Assembly: GCA_002238825.1 (NCBI GenBank)
Contig: MPNC01000003.1
Location: forward strand, 448,732 to 512,731
Length of the DNA: 64,000 nt
From: SAR202 cluster bacterium bin87
GTDB taxonomy: Bacteria; Chloroflexota; Dehalococcoidia; Lucifugimonadales; UBA3495
Direction: 5' to 3'
The position numbers and the translations under genes were made by a program. A model generated the notes under the pieces. That model did not search any database and was not told the origin of the DNA. It saw only the letters and a list, made by a program, of their open reading frames with translations. Each line of letters begins with the position of its first letter. Positions within the stretch are counted from its first letter, which is position 1. Shown piece by piece: positions 1 to 7,959 of the stretch.

Positions 1-467
1 CGGCTGACCAATCCCTGCGCCGTCAGGTCGATGGCGTGGCTCTGGGCTCCCTCCCGTGAGGTGACCACGCCGGCCGGCACGCCGTTGTACATCAGGCCGT
101 CATAGGAGTAGTGCGACAGCGCGTCAATGTGGGTGATGGTCTGCCCGTGGAAGACCATGCCGATGAACTCGGCCGCGCCGCGCCGGGAGTTGCGGCGTTC
201 CAGGGGATCGGTGTCGCGGCCCTCGCCGCTGTCCACCATGAACCGCTGCACCTGGTGGGTGATGTCCGGGGTCATTTCCGTGGTGATGGGACGGGCGCAG
301 CTCACCGTTTCACCGGTCTGCACCAGGGCGGCAGCCTGGGTCCGTTTCGCCGTCGTGATCAGGTTCAGCGCGCCCAGCTGGTCCTGTTGGCCCCAGCGAC
401 CCCAGTTGTTCTCATCGCGATACCACGCCAGCACCTCGGATTCGGTGGGTACTCCTGCGAAAGCCAT
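1..467 (-). CDS. cyclase family protein (kynurenine formamidase-like), 5' part only
   Basis: The gene starts at ATG 467-465 behind a good GGAGGG ribosome site and runs off the left edge, leaving 155 residues. The sequence HGQTITHIDALSH near residues 105-120 is the His/Asp metal-binding signature of the cyclase family (PF04199), whose members hydrolyse amides such as N-formylkynurenine with a metal ion. The N-terminal stretch with NWGRWGQQDQLGALNLI is also typical of the long bacterial branch of this family. The substrate cannot be told. It is transcribed leftwards and divergently from the small gene at 909. Confidence 0.85.
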   Translation of the reverse strand, partial: MAFAGVPTESEVLAWYRDENNWGRWGQQDQLGALNLITTAKRTQAAALVQTGETVSCARPITTEMTPDITHQVQRFMVDSGEGRDTDPLERRNSRRGAAEFIGMVFHGQTITHIDALSHYSYDGLMYNGVPAGVVTSREGAQSHAIDLTAQGLVS

Positions 468-908
468 GGTTCCCTCCATCGCATGCTGCCGGCCAGCGCC
501 GGCATAATTTCGGCGATTCTACACCAGGTGGTCGGGAATCGCGGCGCCGACAAACCCGAGCCGCCAGCGTTTCCGACCCGGCGCGGGCGCGGGCGCGGGC
601 GCGGGCCGATTCAGCTTGGTCATGGTCGTAAACGCCCGGGCGACACCGACGCGCAAACCGCGCGACTCGGCGGGGCGTATTAACCATGAACGGCAATCAT
701 GTGAACGACAACCGGGTGATGGATACCCGGTATGAAAAACGGACACGACATAACGGTGTCCACCCGTGCAGCGCGCTTTAGAAGTTTCGAACCGCCAACA
801 ACGCGTCAGATCGACGAGAAAGTCCCCGATAGGGGGCTCTGAGAACGTCAACCGAATACCTTTCAGCCTGGGGGAATACCAGTGTGCGCATCCTACAATC
901 CAGCCATC
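468..908. other. gene-free stretch with short GC hexamer array
   Basis: No convincing gene is visible in this gap. At 583-606 there are four tandem copies of GCGGGC. Frames that stay open here on both strands have no ribosome site or recognisable protein and look like GC-rich shadows. Confidence 0.6.
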
Positions 909-1046
909 ATGTACTGTGCCCTTTGTCGGGCCAATACCGCTTCGCGCGACGTCGAATACATCACGATGAGAAACGGAAGACCGGCCACGATAGCCGTCTG
1001 CGTCAAATGCGGGACCAAAAAGTTCCACCAGGGTGTGCCCCGCTAA
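909..1046 (+). CDS. DUF5679-type zinc-ribbon miniprotein, 45 aa
   Basis: The reading frame is only 46 codons. The product begins MYCALC and contains a second CVKC pair at residues 31-34, so two CxxC knuckles can hold one zinc ion. The segment TMRNGRPATIAVCVKCGTKK closely follows the DUF5679 pattern as I remember it. Members are tiny and of unknown function; a nucleic-acid or protein-binding role is a guess. No clear ribosome site is present. A TACAAT box at 893-898 lies about 11 bases before the ATG, so a leaderless message is possible. It converges with fmt. Confidence 0.75.
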   Translation: MYCALCRANTASRDVEYITMRNGRPATIAVCVKCGTKKFHQGVPR

Positions 1047-1071
1047 GGCGGCGTAACCCGACTCGGTCCGG

Positions 1072-2085
1072 TCAGCCCAGCCGCGCGCCAATGAAATCCG
1101 GATATCCCCGGACGAAATCGGCGGCAGCCGCCGGACGTCGCCCCTCCAACTGCAAACGGCGGATTGCGAGCAAGCCTTCGCCGGTTCCCACCGCCAACTG
1201 GTCATCCTCTAGCCGAACCACCGTGCCCGGTTCGCCATCGTTCGCCGGCAAGGGCGACACCTCGAGGAGTTTGATCTCCTTCCCTTGCCACGCGGTGTGC
1301 AGCCCCGGCCACGGCGTGTACGCCCGTTGCTGCCGCCACAGAAACCCGGCCGCTCGGTCCCAATCGGCTATTCCGTCCGCACGTTCCATCTTCGATGTGT
1401 AGGTGGCCTGCCCGTCATCCTGGGGACGGGCATCGATGTCTCCGGACACCCAACCGGGAAGCGTCGCATCGAGCAGGTCCGCACCGTCCCGGAACAGATC
1501 GGTGGTCAGGGTATCCGCATCGTCGCCGGGCTCGATGTTCCGGGAGCGTTGCGCGATCACCGGCCCGGTATCCATTCCTTCATCAAGGAGCATCAGCGTG
1601 ACCCCGGTGGTGTCGTCGCCGCCCAGGATGGCGCCAGGCACCGGGGACGGCCCCCGGTGGCGCGGCAACAGCGAGGGATGCAGATTCAGGCAGCCGAACC
1701 GCGGGATATCCAGTACCTCGGCCGGTAGCAACCGGCCGTAGGCGACCACCACGACCATTTCCGGCTTCAGTGCCGAGAATCCGGCGACTGCTTCCGAATT
1801 GCGCAGCGTGGCCGGCTGGTAGACCGGCACCTCGAGTTCCTGGGCTCGGGCCTTCACCGGCGAGGGCTCCATCATTTGACCTCGGCCCCGTCGCCGGTCG
1901 GGTGGAGTGTAGACGCCGATTAGGTCCACGGCCGGGTTGGCCGCCAAATTTTCCAGCGCGGGCACCGCGAAACGGGGGGTTCCCATGAAGACCGTGCGCA
2001 GCGGGTTTTCGGGGCTGAACTCGCGGCCAGATTCGCCCGCGGAATGGGTTGACAAGGCGATTTCCTGATTGTAGATTCGGGTCAT
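1072..2085 (-). CDS. fmt: methionyl-tRNA formyltransferase
   Basis: The protein transfers a formyl group from 10-formyl-THF to initiator Met-tRNA. The opening FMGTPRFAVPALENL, the catalytic Asn/His region NLHPSLLPRHRG and the DEGMDTG loop are all diagnostic, and the C-terminal tRNA-binding domain is present. From ATG 2085 the length is 337 aa, slightly long for the family (about 310-320). The frame stays open to 2220 but the added residues are not Fmt-like. Homologues normally begin just before FMGTP, so a downstream non-ATG start is also possible; no strong ribosome site decides this. The usual neighbour def is not in the window. Confidence 0.92.
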   Translation of the reverse strand: MTRIYNQEIALSTHSAGESGREFSPENPLRTVFMGTPRFAVPALENLAANPAVDLIGVYTPPDRRRGRGQMMEPSPVKARAQELEVPVYQPATLRNSEAVAGFSALKPEMVVVVAYGRLLPAEVLDIPRFGCLNLHPSLLPRHRGPSPVPGAILGGDDTTGVTLMLLDEGMDTGPVIAQRSRNIEPGDDADTLTTDLFRDGADLLDATLPGWVSGDIDARPQDDGQATYTSKMERADGIADWDRAAGFLWRQQRAYTPWPGLHTAWQGKEIKLLEVSPLPANDGEPGTVVRLEDDQLAVGTGEGLLAIRRLQLEGRRPAAAADFVRGYPDFIGARLG

Positions 2086-2123
2086 CCGCTCGTGCGGAAC
2101 TTTGAGAAAGGAGGTGATGGCTA

Positions 2124-2195
2124 ATGGAACACAGTTTAACATGCTGGGGCGATGGTAGGCACCAGTCTGGACACGACGGGGTGAACGTCTCTTAG
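2124..2195 (+). CDS. possible 23-aa leader peptide with near-perfect Shine-Dalgarno
   Basis: A 14-base stretch at 2105-2118 (AGAAAGGAGGTGAT) is fully complementary to the usual 3' end of 16S rRNA and lies 9 bases (GGAGG to ATG) before this 24-codon frame. No other site in the window has so complete a match. The peptide resembles nothing I know. It reads towards the nested hairpin at 2234-2313 and rpsP, an arrangement seen for leader peptides, but the match could also be chance. It lies just upstream of the fmt start on the opposite strand. Confidence 0.3.
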   Translation: MEHSLTCWGDGRHQSGHDGVNVS

Positions 2196-2233
2196 CGTCA
2201 TCGCTTTTCACAAAAGGCATTTAGCCCGTTCGT

Positions 2234-2313
2234 CGGGCCCAGACCAGTGTCTACCGTCGCCCCAGAGGTTCTGGGAGTATCGGGCGACAAGCCAAAGGTC
2301 CAGTCTGGGCCCG
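2234..2313. ncRNA. nested three-stem inverted repeat, possible structured RNA or cruciform
   Basis: Three stems sit one inside another: 2234-2244 (CGGGCCCAGAC) pairs with 2303-2313 over 11 bases, 2256-2262 (GTCGCCC) with 2282-2288 over 7, and 2262-2266 (CCAGA) with 2270-2274 around a 3-base loop. It lies between divergent fmt and the rpsP operon. No T-run follows on either strand, so a simple terminator is unlikely. No known riboswitch class was recognised. Confidence 0.45.
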
Positions 2314-2429
2314 ATATCCTTTTAACTTCCGCCAGCGCAGGCGGCTCATTTGGAGACCGGGGTCTGGTGACCCCGTTTCGATTCCGGCGCCGTTCGCCTC
2401 CATGACGGTTTGCCCGTTCCCCGCGAACG

Positions 2430-2589
2430 GTAACTGTTCAGAGTTGCGGGGAAAGTGTCATGGCGAGCGCAGCGCGGCAATCCCGTTGGCGCAAGGGAGT
2501 CCGTCGAGACAAGCGTGGCTGCTACGGCGTCGAGATTGCCACGGCGCAAGCGCCTCGCAATGACAACCTCCTGAATTCTGAACAGTTAC
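2430..2589. mobile_element. MITE family A, copy 1 (160 bp)
   Basis: The ends are inverted repeats of GTAACTGTTCAGA. The element is flanked by CGCGAACG (2422-2429) and CTCGAACG (2590-2597), an 8-bp target duplication with one mismatch. It encodes no protein. Its middle holds the palindromic core (GTCATNGCGAGCGCAGCGC ... GATTGCCACGGCG ... CTCGCAATGAC) that recurs elsewhere in the window. A second copy with a perfect 8-bp duplication is at 33499-33659. A transposase with matching ends should exist elsewhere in the genome. Confidence 0.85.
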
Positions 2590-2604
2590 CTCGAACGATT
2601 TCGT

Positions 2605-2633
2605 TTGACAAACGTGGGGCAAATCCATACATT
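2605..2633 (+). promoter_or_regulatory. sigma-70-type promoter of rpsP operon
   Basis: TTGACA at 2605-2610 is separated by exactly 17 bases from TACATT at 2628-2633, predicting transcription from about 2640, some 33 bases before the rpsP ATG. It starts 8 bp after the target duplication of the adjacent MITE. Confidence 0.65.
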
Positions 2634-2672
2634 GGAATCCTGCGTATACTAATCCAGCAACACGGAGTTCAG

Positions 2673-2942
2673 ATGCTACGGATCCGCCTTCGGCGCATGG
2701 GCAAAAAAGGCCGCCCCTACTACCGAATCGTCGTCACGGAAAAGCGCAACCCCAGGGATGGCGCTTACATCGACGGAATTGGCCACTATGACCCCATGGC
2801 GGACCCGCCGGCAGTGACCTTGGACGAAAACCGCGCGGTCGAATGGTTGCGCAAGGGCGCTCAACCTTCCGACCCCGTCCGGCAGATTTTCGAACGGAAC
2901 GACATCTTCAGCAAGGTCAACTCGGATGAAAGAGCTGATTGA
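2673..2942 (+). CDS. rpsP: 30S ribosomal protein bS16
   Basis: The 89-aa product begins MLRIRLRRMGKKGRPYYRIV, the classic bS16 start, and contains RNPRDGAYIDGIGHYDP; it binds 16S rRNA and stabilises the 30S subunit. ATG 2673 follows a CGGAG ribosome site. The frame is open further upstream, but that extension lies in the MITE and is not bS16-like. The 3' end overlaps khpA by 17 bases. Order rpsP-khpA-rimM is conserved in many bacteria; trmD and rplS, the usual next genes, are absent here. Confidence 0.97.
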   Translation: MLRIRLRRMGKKGRPYYRIVVTEKRNPRDGAYIDGIGHYDPMADPPAVTLDENRAVEWLRKGAQPSDPVRQIFERNDIFSKVNSDERAD

Positions 2943-3153
2943 GTTTATCGCCCAGTCGCTGACGTCCAATCCCGAAGCCGTTAAGGTTACGGAGTCGGAC
3001 GAAGGAGACCAGATCGTCATTCGCCTTGAAGTGGCCCCCGAAGACAAGGGCAAGGTCATAGGGCGACAGGGAAGAGTGGCCCAGGCGATGCGGGTGCTTC
3101 TCCGGGTAGCAGCCGTCAAGGACGGCACCCGGGCCGTGTTGGAGATTGTCTAA
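2926..3153 (+). CDS. khpA: KH-domain RNA-binding protein KhpA
   Basis: The 75-aa protein is a single KH domain. MKELIEFIAQSLTSNPEAV at the start and the GKVIGRQGRVAQAMR segment, with its GxxG-like RNA-gripping loop (GRQG), are typical of KhpA (YlqC). In other bacteria it pairs with KhpB and influences division and translation. Its start lies inside the end of rpsP and its end overlaps rimM by 8 bases, so translation of the three is probably coupled. Confidence 0.93.
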   Translation: MKELIEFIAQSLTSNPEAVKVTESDEGDQIVIRLEVAPEDKGKVIGRQGRVAQAMRVLLRVAAVKDGTRAVLEIV

Positions 3154-3724
3154 CCGCAATCGTTCCCGGCGTCGCCCCAGGCCGGCGCCGCAGCCAGCAC
3201 GAATGCCCGACGCGGAGCCGCAGTTGCCCGACGGCGCAGTAGCCGTTGGCCGGATCATCCGCCCGCACGGCTCCGACGGCACTCTCCGGGTGCAGCCCCA
3301 CTCCGACAACCCCGCCCGGTTCCGGGTTGGCGGTAACCTGACTGTCGCCGGAAATATCCGCGCCATCTCGGATTTCCGGCCGTTGCCCGGCGGCTATGCC
3401 CTTTTGCGCCTGGACGGGCTGGAAAACCTGGACGCCGTGCGATCCCTGGGCGGACAGTGGCTGGTGGCGCCGGCTGAGCCTGCTCCTGATCTGCCGCCCG
3501 GCGAGTACTACCACTACCAACTCGTCGGTCTAAACGTGGTCACCGATGAGGGCGAAAACCTGGGCACCCTGCGGGAAGTGCTGATTACCGGGGGCAATGA
3601 CGTTTACGTCGTGGCCTCCGACGCCGGTGAGGAAATACTGCTGCCCGCCGTGGCGCACGTTGTAAAGGACGTGGACCTTTCGCTAGGCCGGGTCCTCGTC
3701 CACCTGATCGACGGCTTGCGCTAG
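3146..3724 (+). CDS. rimM: ribosome maturation factor RimM
   Basis: RimM assists 30S head assembly by binding uS19. VGRIIRPHGSDGTLRVQPHSD and the later PRC-barrel part with GEYYHYQLVGLNVVTDEGE and DVYVV support the family. The TTG at 3146 has GGAG close upstream and overlaps khpA; it adds an Arg/Pro-rich tail of 19 residues. The alternative ATG at 3203 gives a conventional 173-aa protein but has no ribosome site, so the longer form is listed with reserve. Confidence 0.9.
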   Translation: MSNRNRSRRRPRPAPQPARMPDAEPQLPDGAVAVGRIIRPHGSDGTLRVQPHSDNPARFRVGGNLTVAGNIRAISDFRPLPGGYALLRLDGLENLDAVRSLGGQWLVAPAEPAPDLPPGEYYHYQLVGLNVVTDEGENLGTLREVLITGGNDVYVVASDAGEEILLPAVAHVVKDVDLSLGRVLVHLIDGLR

Positions 3725-3738
3725 CCGCCCTTTAGATC

Positions 3739-4221
3739 CTAGTCGTCGCCAGCGGCCGCGGCATGCCGTTCGGCGTGGGCGTGCCGATGCTCGGCCTCGT
3801 CCACGAACTCGTGGTCCTCGCACGCCACCCAGCGGGAGCCGTCCGCGAACCATTCTTTCTTCCAGATGGGAACGATGGTCTTGATCCGGTTCACCGCCTC
3901 GTGGCAGGCCTCGAACGCTTTGATCCTATGGGGTGACGCCACGGCCACGACCAGGCTGATGTGACCGACATCCACGCGGCCGGTGCGGTGGGCGATGCCG
4001 ATGTCCTCGATGCAGTAGTCGGCGCAGAGACTCTCCCGCACTTCCTCCATCTTCTTGATGGCCATCACGTCGTAGGCCTCGTACTCCAGACGGGTGACGG
4101 TTTTGCCGCCGAAGTTGTCCCTCGTGGTGCCCAGGAAAGTCACCACCGCACCGTTGCCGTCCTTGCGCACGGAGTCGGTCACCGCCACGGGATCCAGGGG
4201 TTTGTCAGTCAGGATGATCAT
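3739..4221 (-). CDS. moaE: molybdopterin synthase catalytic subunit
   Basis: MoaE inserts sulfur from thiocarboxylated MoaD into precursor Z to make molybdopterin. VTFLGTTRDNFGGKTVTRLEYEAYDVMA, in two parts, and IAHRTGRVDVGHISLVVAVASPHR are family hallmarks, and the WKKEWFADGSRWV region carries the conserved lysines. The His/Glu-rich tail after residue 140 is extra. The gene starts 3 bases after moaD, forming one transcription unit; it converges with rimM. Confidence 0.95.
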   Translation of the reverse strand: MIILTDKPLDPVAVTDSVRKDGNGAVVTFLGTTRDNFGGKTVTRLEYEAYDVMAIKKMEEVRESLCADYCIEDIGIAHRTGRVDVGHISLVVAVASPHRIKAFEACHEAVNRIKTIVPIWKKEWFADGSRWVACEDHEFVDEAEHRHAHAERHAAAAGDD

Positions 4222-4224
4222 GGC

Positions 4225-4473
4225 TCAGCGACCTCCGCTAACCGGGGGGATCAGGCAAACCTCGTCGCCGGGGCTCAAGGCTTGATCGTCGTCCGCGTAT
4301 TCGGCGTTCACCGCCACCACGATGCGCACTTCGGGAGGCGCCAGGCGCGGATGCAAGGCCCGCACCGCGTCGGAGAGATCACCGACCGTGGCGTCATCGG
4401 GCACGTTCACGGTGACTATCGAGGAACCGGCACGCTCCCGGTACAGGGCGAATAATCGGACGTCAAATTGCAT
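4225..4473 (-). CDS. moaD: molybdopterin synthase sulfur carrier subunit, C-terminus GGR
   Basis: The 82-aa beta-grasp protein matches MoaD: FALYRERAGSS near the start, a hydrophobic core and the ending CLIPPVSGG. MoaD normally ends exactly in Gly-Gly, which is adenylated and thiocarboxylated. Here an Arg codon (CGC, 4228-4230) follows before TGA, so the Gly-Gly is not terminal. The gene directly precedes moaE, which argues it is the working partner. Either the Arg is trimmed, the cell tolerates it, or there is a base error. Confidence 0.9.
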   Translation of the reverse strand: MQFDVRLFALYRERAGSSIVTVNVPDDATVGDLSDAVRALHPRLAPPEVRIVVAVNAEYADDDQALSPGDEVCLIPPVSGGR

Positions 4474-4568
4474 GGTAGTTGGGATTATGGGCAGGCAACG
4501 ACGGCGGTGTCAACGGCCACCGTTGTCACATCGTGCCGTTGGCGCCGGATTGCCCGCGTCAACCCGTG

Positions 4569-5918
4569 TTACAGCGGCGGGTTCAGCGACACGTCCAGCA
4601 CGCCCTCGCACCATGCCGCGGCGGACAGGAGGCGCGCTTCCGCAAAGGGGGAAGCAACCATCTGGATGCCCAGGGGCACGCCGGACTCCGCCAGGCCCGA
4701 CGGCAGGGCGATGGCCGGGAAGCCGCACGACGTCCACGGGCCCTGGAAGGCCGGGTCTCCGGTGTTGGTGCGGTCAGCCTGGGGAGGGGACGGCGCGCCC
4801 GGCGTGAGCAGCACGTCGCAGCGCCTGGCGGCCCCCTCCATGTCCGTGGTGAATTGCCGCCGCCTTTCCAGGGCGCGGGAGTACTCGATCCCGTCAACCT
4901 CCAGGCCCTCGGCCAGCATCGCCCGCAGTTTGGGTTGGTAGTCCTCGGCCTGACGCCGGTACATCGGCTCGTGGAAGGCCGCCGCCTCCACCGCCATGAT
5001 CAGGCGCTGGTCCACGTAGGCGGATTCGATGCTTTCCTGCAGCGGAATCTCCTCGATCTCCGCGCCAGACTCGGCCAGTTGCTTGGCCACGGCGTCCAGA
5101 TGCCGGCGGCTCTCAGTGTCCGCGCCTTCGTAGAAGTAGCGACGCAGCAGCCCGATGCGCGGTGGCGTCGGGTCCACGATGGCCGACAGGTAGTCGCCCA
5201 CGGGTTCCCGGGAGGACACCGGATCGGCAACGTCGGGTCCGGCCATCACCTGCAGCAGCAGCGCCGCGTCTTCCACCGTGCGCACCAGCCAGCCCACGGT
5301 GTCCAGGTTCCAGCTCACGGGCACGACCCCGTGGCGGCTGACGCGGCCAAAGGTGGGCTTGAAGCCAACCACGCCGTTGTAGGCGGCCGGGCGCAGCACC
5401 GAACCCACCGTCTGCGATCCCAACGCTGCCGGACACATCCGGGACGCAACCGCCACCGCCGACCCGCTGCTGCTGCCTCCCGGCGTGTGCGCCGGGTTCC
5501 AAGGGTTATAGGTTGGTGAGGGATCCAGGCACGCGAACTCGGTGGTCACGGCCTTGCCGAGCATCAGAGCACCCGCCTTCTTGAGCAGGGTCAGCGACGT
5601 CGCGTCGTAGTCGGGCACGAAGTCTTTGTAGACCTCGCTGCCCGCTTTCGTCGCAATGCCGGCGGTGTAGTAAATGTCCTTGAGCCCGATGGGAACTCCG
5701 TGCAGCGGGCCCAATGGCCGTCCCTCCGCCACGGCAGCGTCGGCCTGGCGGGCGTCGGCGAGTACCGTGTCGCGGTCAACATAAACCCACGCCAGGAGGC
5801 GCTCGTCCAGGGCTGCGATGCGGTCGAGACACGCTTCCGCCAGTTCGACGGCAGTCAGTTCGCGCCGGGCGATGGCTCGGGCCGCTTCGGCGACGGTGAG
5901 TTCGTTGGGGTTGGGCAT
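4569..5918 (-). CDS. amidase-signature enzyme (GatA-like)
   Basis: The 449-aa protein has the Ser-cisSer-Lys triad of the amidase signature family (PF01425): Lys80 in [11 protein letters not shown], Ser149-151 in TPGGSSSGS and nucleophile Ser173 in [12 protein letters not shown]. Such enzymes hydrolyse amides or form GatA in tRNA amidotransferase; with no gatB nearby, a catabolic amidase is more likely. A Val replaces the Gly usually found before the nucleophile-site Gly. It is 6 bases downstream of the broken PaREP1-like gene and probably co-transcribed with the second amidase. Confidence 0.9.
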   Translation of the reverse strand: MPNPNELTVAEAARAIARRELTAVELAEACLDRIAALDERLLAWVYVDRDTVLADARQADAAVAEGRPLGPLHGVPIGLKDIYYTAGIATKAGSEVYKDFVPDYDATSLTLLKKAGALMLGKAVTTEFACLDPSPTYNPWNPAHTPGGSSSGSAVAVASRMCPAALGSQTVGSVLRPAAYNGVVGFKPTFGRVSRHGVVPVSWNLDTVGWLVRTVEDAALLLQVMAGPDVADPVSSREPVGDYLSAIVDPTPPRIGLLRRYFYEGADTESRRHLDAVAKQLAESGAEIEEIPLQESIESAYVDQRLIMAVEAAAFHEPMYRRQAEDYQPKLRAMLAEGLEVDGIEYSRALERRRQFTTDMEGAARRCDVLLTPGAPSPPQADRTNTGDPAFQGPWTSCGFPAIALPSGLAESGVPLGIQMVASPFAEARLLSAAAWCEGVLDVSLNPPL

Positions 5919-5924
5919 CGGTTA

Positions 5925-6296
5925 CTACTCCTGGTCCAAGAGTGTGAGCATCAGCGCGACGTAGCGATGCACCAGCGGACGGTCGTACTCAATATCTTCC
6001 AATTCCATGGTGCGGTTATAAAAGTGGGAGTGGAATTGCTGGGCCGCCAGGATGCCTACACGCATTTTGGATCGCAGTAAATCATCGTCCTGCTCGTCAG
6101 CAATCTGGCGGGCGGCGTTGACCAGCGCGCGGTGGGTTCCGTATTCCAACCCCCGCTGCTGTGCCACCGCCATGATCGCGTTCGCTGCCGCTCCCCACAG
6201 TTTCTCGGACGCCTGCAACGTGTCTCCGACCGCGAACTAGCGGTCGGAAGCGGCCAGGAACTCCTGAGCCGTCTGGGTGTGATCTCGAACCAGCAT
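5925..6296 (-). pseudogene. PaREP1-like protein with in-frame amber stop at codon 20
   Basis: Starting at ATG 6296 the frame reads 19 codons, hits TAG at 6239-6237, and then continues in the same frame with GDTLQASEKLWGAAANAIMA to 5925. The continuation matches the protein at 11960-12316 (EASNKLWGAAAHAIKAVAE), whose N-terminus is intact, so the amber codon interrupts a real protein. A single change of a CAG codon would explain it. A TTG at 6218 could restart translation after the stop and give 97 aa. PaREP1-type proteins are small, helical and of unknown role. Confidence 0.7.
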
Positions 6297-6334
6297 TGGG
6301 CAACTTCTCGCCAGTGATGTGGCTGATACTACGA

Positions 6335-7756
6335 TTATACGCCGGGTGGCCGGCGCTCCCCCCAATCGGTTGCCTGCTCGTAGGCGTAGGCGGCGCGGAA
6401 CAGGGTGGTCTCGTCGAACGCCCTGCCAGCGATCTGCAGCCCGATGGGCAGGCCGGAGGCCGTGTAGCCGCAGTTGATGGACAGCGCGGGCAGGTTTGCG
6501 AGGTTGAAGGGAGCGGTGAACCCACGGCGCCCCTTGAAACCGGCGATGACGTCCTCCTTGGTGCCCAGGCCCGTGGATTGGGGAATCAGCGTGGCGGGAA
6601 CCGAGGAGGCCGGCATGATCAGCACGTCCACGTCATCCAGCGCCGCCAGTATCTGGCTGCGGAGCACGTCGCGCAGGCGGGCCGATTTCTGGTAAACCTT
6701 GGCCGGAAGAATGCTGCCCATGAGAAGGCGCACCTGGTTGTTGTGGTCCAGTTCCCGCAGGCGGTCGGTCGAAATGATGTCCCAATTCAGCATGGCCGCG
6801 TCACTGCTGATGATGCCGTAAGAGATTTCGGACGAATTGACGATGAGCGGGATCGACACCTCGCTCACGTCGGCGCCCAACCCGGCCAGCACGCCGGCGG
6901 CGGCGATAATGGCGTCGCGCACCTCGGGGTCGTTGGCGTCGGTGTGCACGCGCTCGGATATCAGGCCGACCTTCAGACCCTCGATGTCGCCGTCGAGAGC
7001 CGCGGCGTAGTCGGGGACCGGAACGTCCCACGACTGTGGGTCCAGGGGATCGTGGCCGGCGATGGCGGCCAGGGTGTGAGCGCAGTCGGTGACGGTGCGC
7101 GAGATGGGGCCGGCCGTATCCATGGACCAGCTGGCTCCGAACACCCCATGCCGGCTCACCAGGCCCAGGGTCGGCCGGATGCCGACAAGGCCGCAGAATG
7201 ACGCGGGCCCACGGATGCTGCCGCCGGTGTCCTCGCCCAGCGAGGTGGCGCACAGGAACGCGGCGGTGGCAGCTCCGGAACCGCTGCTGGAGGTGCCGGG
7301 GTTGCGGTCCGTGTCCCAGGGATTGCGCGGCCGACCGTAGGGGTGGCGGAAGGCGTCGCCGCTGGCGTATTCGCTCATGTTGAGCTTGCCCAGCAGCACG
7401 GCGCCGGCTTCCTTGAGGCGCGTCATGATGGTCGCATCCTCGTCGGGAATGTTCTCGCCGAGGATCGTCGACCCATTGGTGGTCAGGATGCCGGCCGTGT
7501 CGAACTGGTCTTTGACTGCCACCGGGACACCGTGGAGCGGGCCGCGCCGGTTGCCGGCCGCGATTTCGGCGTCAGCGCGGCGAGCGTCCTCGCGGGCTCG
7601 GTCTGGGGTAACGGTGATGTAGGAAGCGTAGTTGCCATCCAGCGTGGCGATGCGCTCCAGGTAAGCTTCGGTGGCCTCCAGGGACGTTACTTCACCGGCG
7701 GCGATGCGCTCGCCCAATTCGGTTGCCGACAGGTAGCAAAGGTTCGCGTTGGCCAT
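6335..7756 (-). CDS. amidase-signature enzyme, second copy
   Basis: Start ATG 7756 follows AGGAGGGC; the open frame extends upstream but codes the small partner in another frame. The 473-aa protein carries Lys82 (GVPVAVKDQFDTAG), Ser156-158 (NPGTSSSGSG) and nucleophile Ser180 (GEDTGGSIRGPASFCGLVG), a complete amidase triad. A Thr stands where a Gly is usual before the Ser cluster. Its ATG overlaps the stop of the AtzG/GatC-like gene (TGATG), which implies a two-subunit enzyme like AtzE-AtzG or GatA-GatC. The substrate is unknown. Confidence 0.9.
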   Translation of the reverse strand: MANANLCYLSATELGERIAAGEVTSLEATEAYLERIATLDGNYASYITVTPDRAREDARRADAEIAAGNRRGPLHGVPVAVKDQFDTAGILTTNGSTILGENIPDEDATIMTRLKEAGAVLLGKLNMSEYASGDAFRHPYGRPRNPWDTDRNPGTSSSGSGAATAAFLCATSLGEDTGGSIRGPASFCGLVGIRPTLGLVSRHGVFGASWSMDTAGPISRTVTDCAHTLAAIAGHDPLDPQSWDVPVPDYAAALDGDIEGLKVGLISERVHTDANDPEVRDAIIAAAGVLAGLGADVSEVSIPLIVNSSEISYGIISSDAAMLNWDIISTDRLRELDHNNQVRLLMGSILPAKVYQKSARLRDVLRSQILAALDDVDVLIMPASSVPATLIPQSTGLGTKEDVIAGFKGRRGFTAPFNLANLPALSINCGYTASGLPIGLQIAGRAFDETTLFRAAYAYEQATDWGERRPPGV

Positions 7757-7959
7757 CACGGGCCCTCCTGCTTGCGCGCCGTCGCGGACACGATGATCGG
7801 CAGCGGCTGGATGTTGGCAACGTCCGGCTCGGTGATGGCTTCCAGGGCCTCGAGCAGGCCGTTCAGCGATTCCCTCACCTCGGCGACCAGATCGTCGGGG
7901 ATGTTGATGTCCGCGGCTTTTGCCAAAGCCCGAACATCGGCGTCGTTCAAATCTGCCAC
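7756..7959 (-). CDS. AtzG/GatC-like small amidase subunit
   Basis: The 67-aa protein has the helical layout of GatC and AtzG: ADVRALAKAADINIPDDL, then VAEVRESLNGLLEALEAI, then an extended tail ending QPLPII. These small subunits wrap around the amidase and stabilise it. The identification rests on shape, size and the overlapping stop/start with the amidase gene rather than on strong sequence identity. Confidence 0.6.
   Translation of the reverse strand: MADLNDADVRALAKAADINIPDDLVAEVRESLNGLLEALEAITEPDVANIQPLPIIVSATARKQEGP

Noticed and set aside
519..1205. A 228-codon minus-strand frame between the cyclase and fmt
   Set aside because: It overlaps the DUF5679 gene and the end of fmt, has no ribosome site and reads as low-complexity Arg/Pro sequence.
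2105..2118. The end of a 16S rRNA gene on the minus strand
   Set aside because: Only 14 bases match; the preceding bases do not resemble helix 45, so this is not an rRNA fragment.
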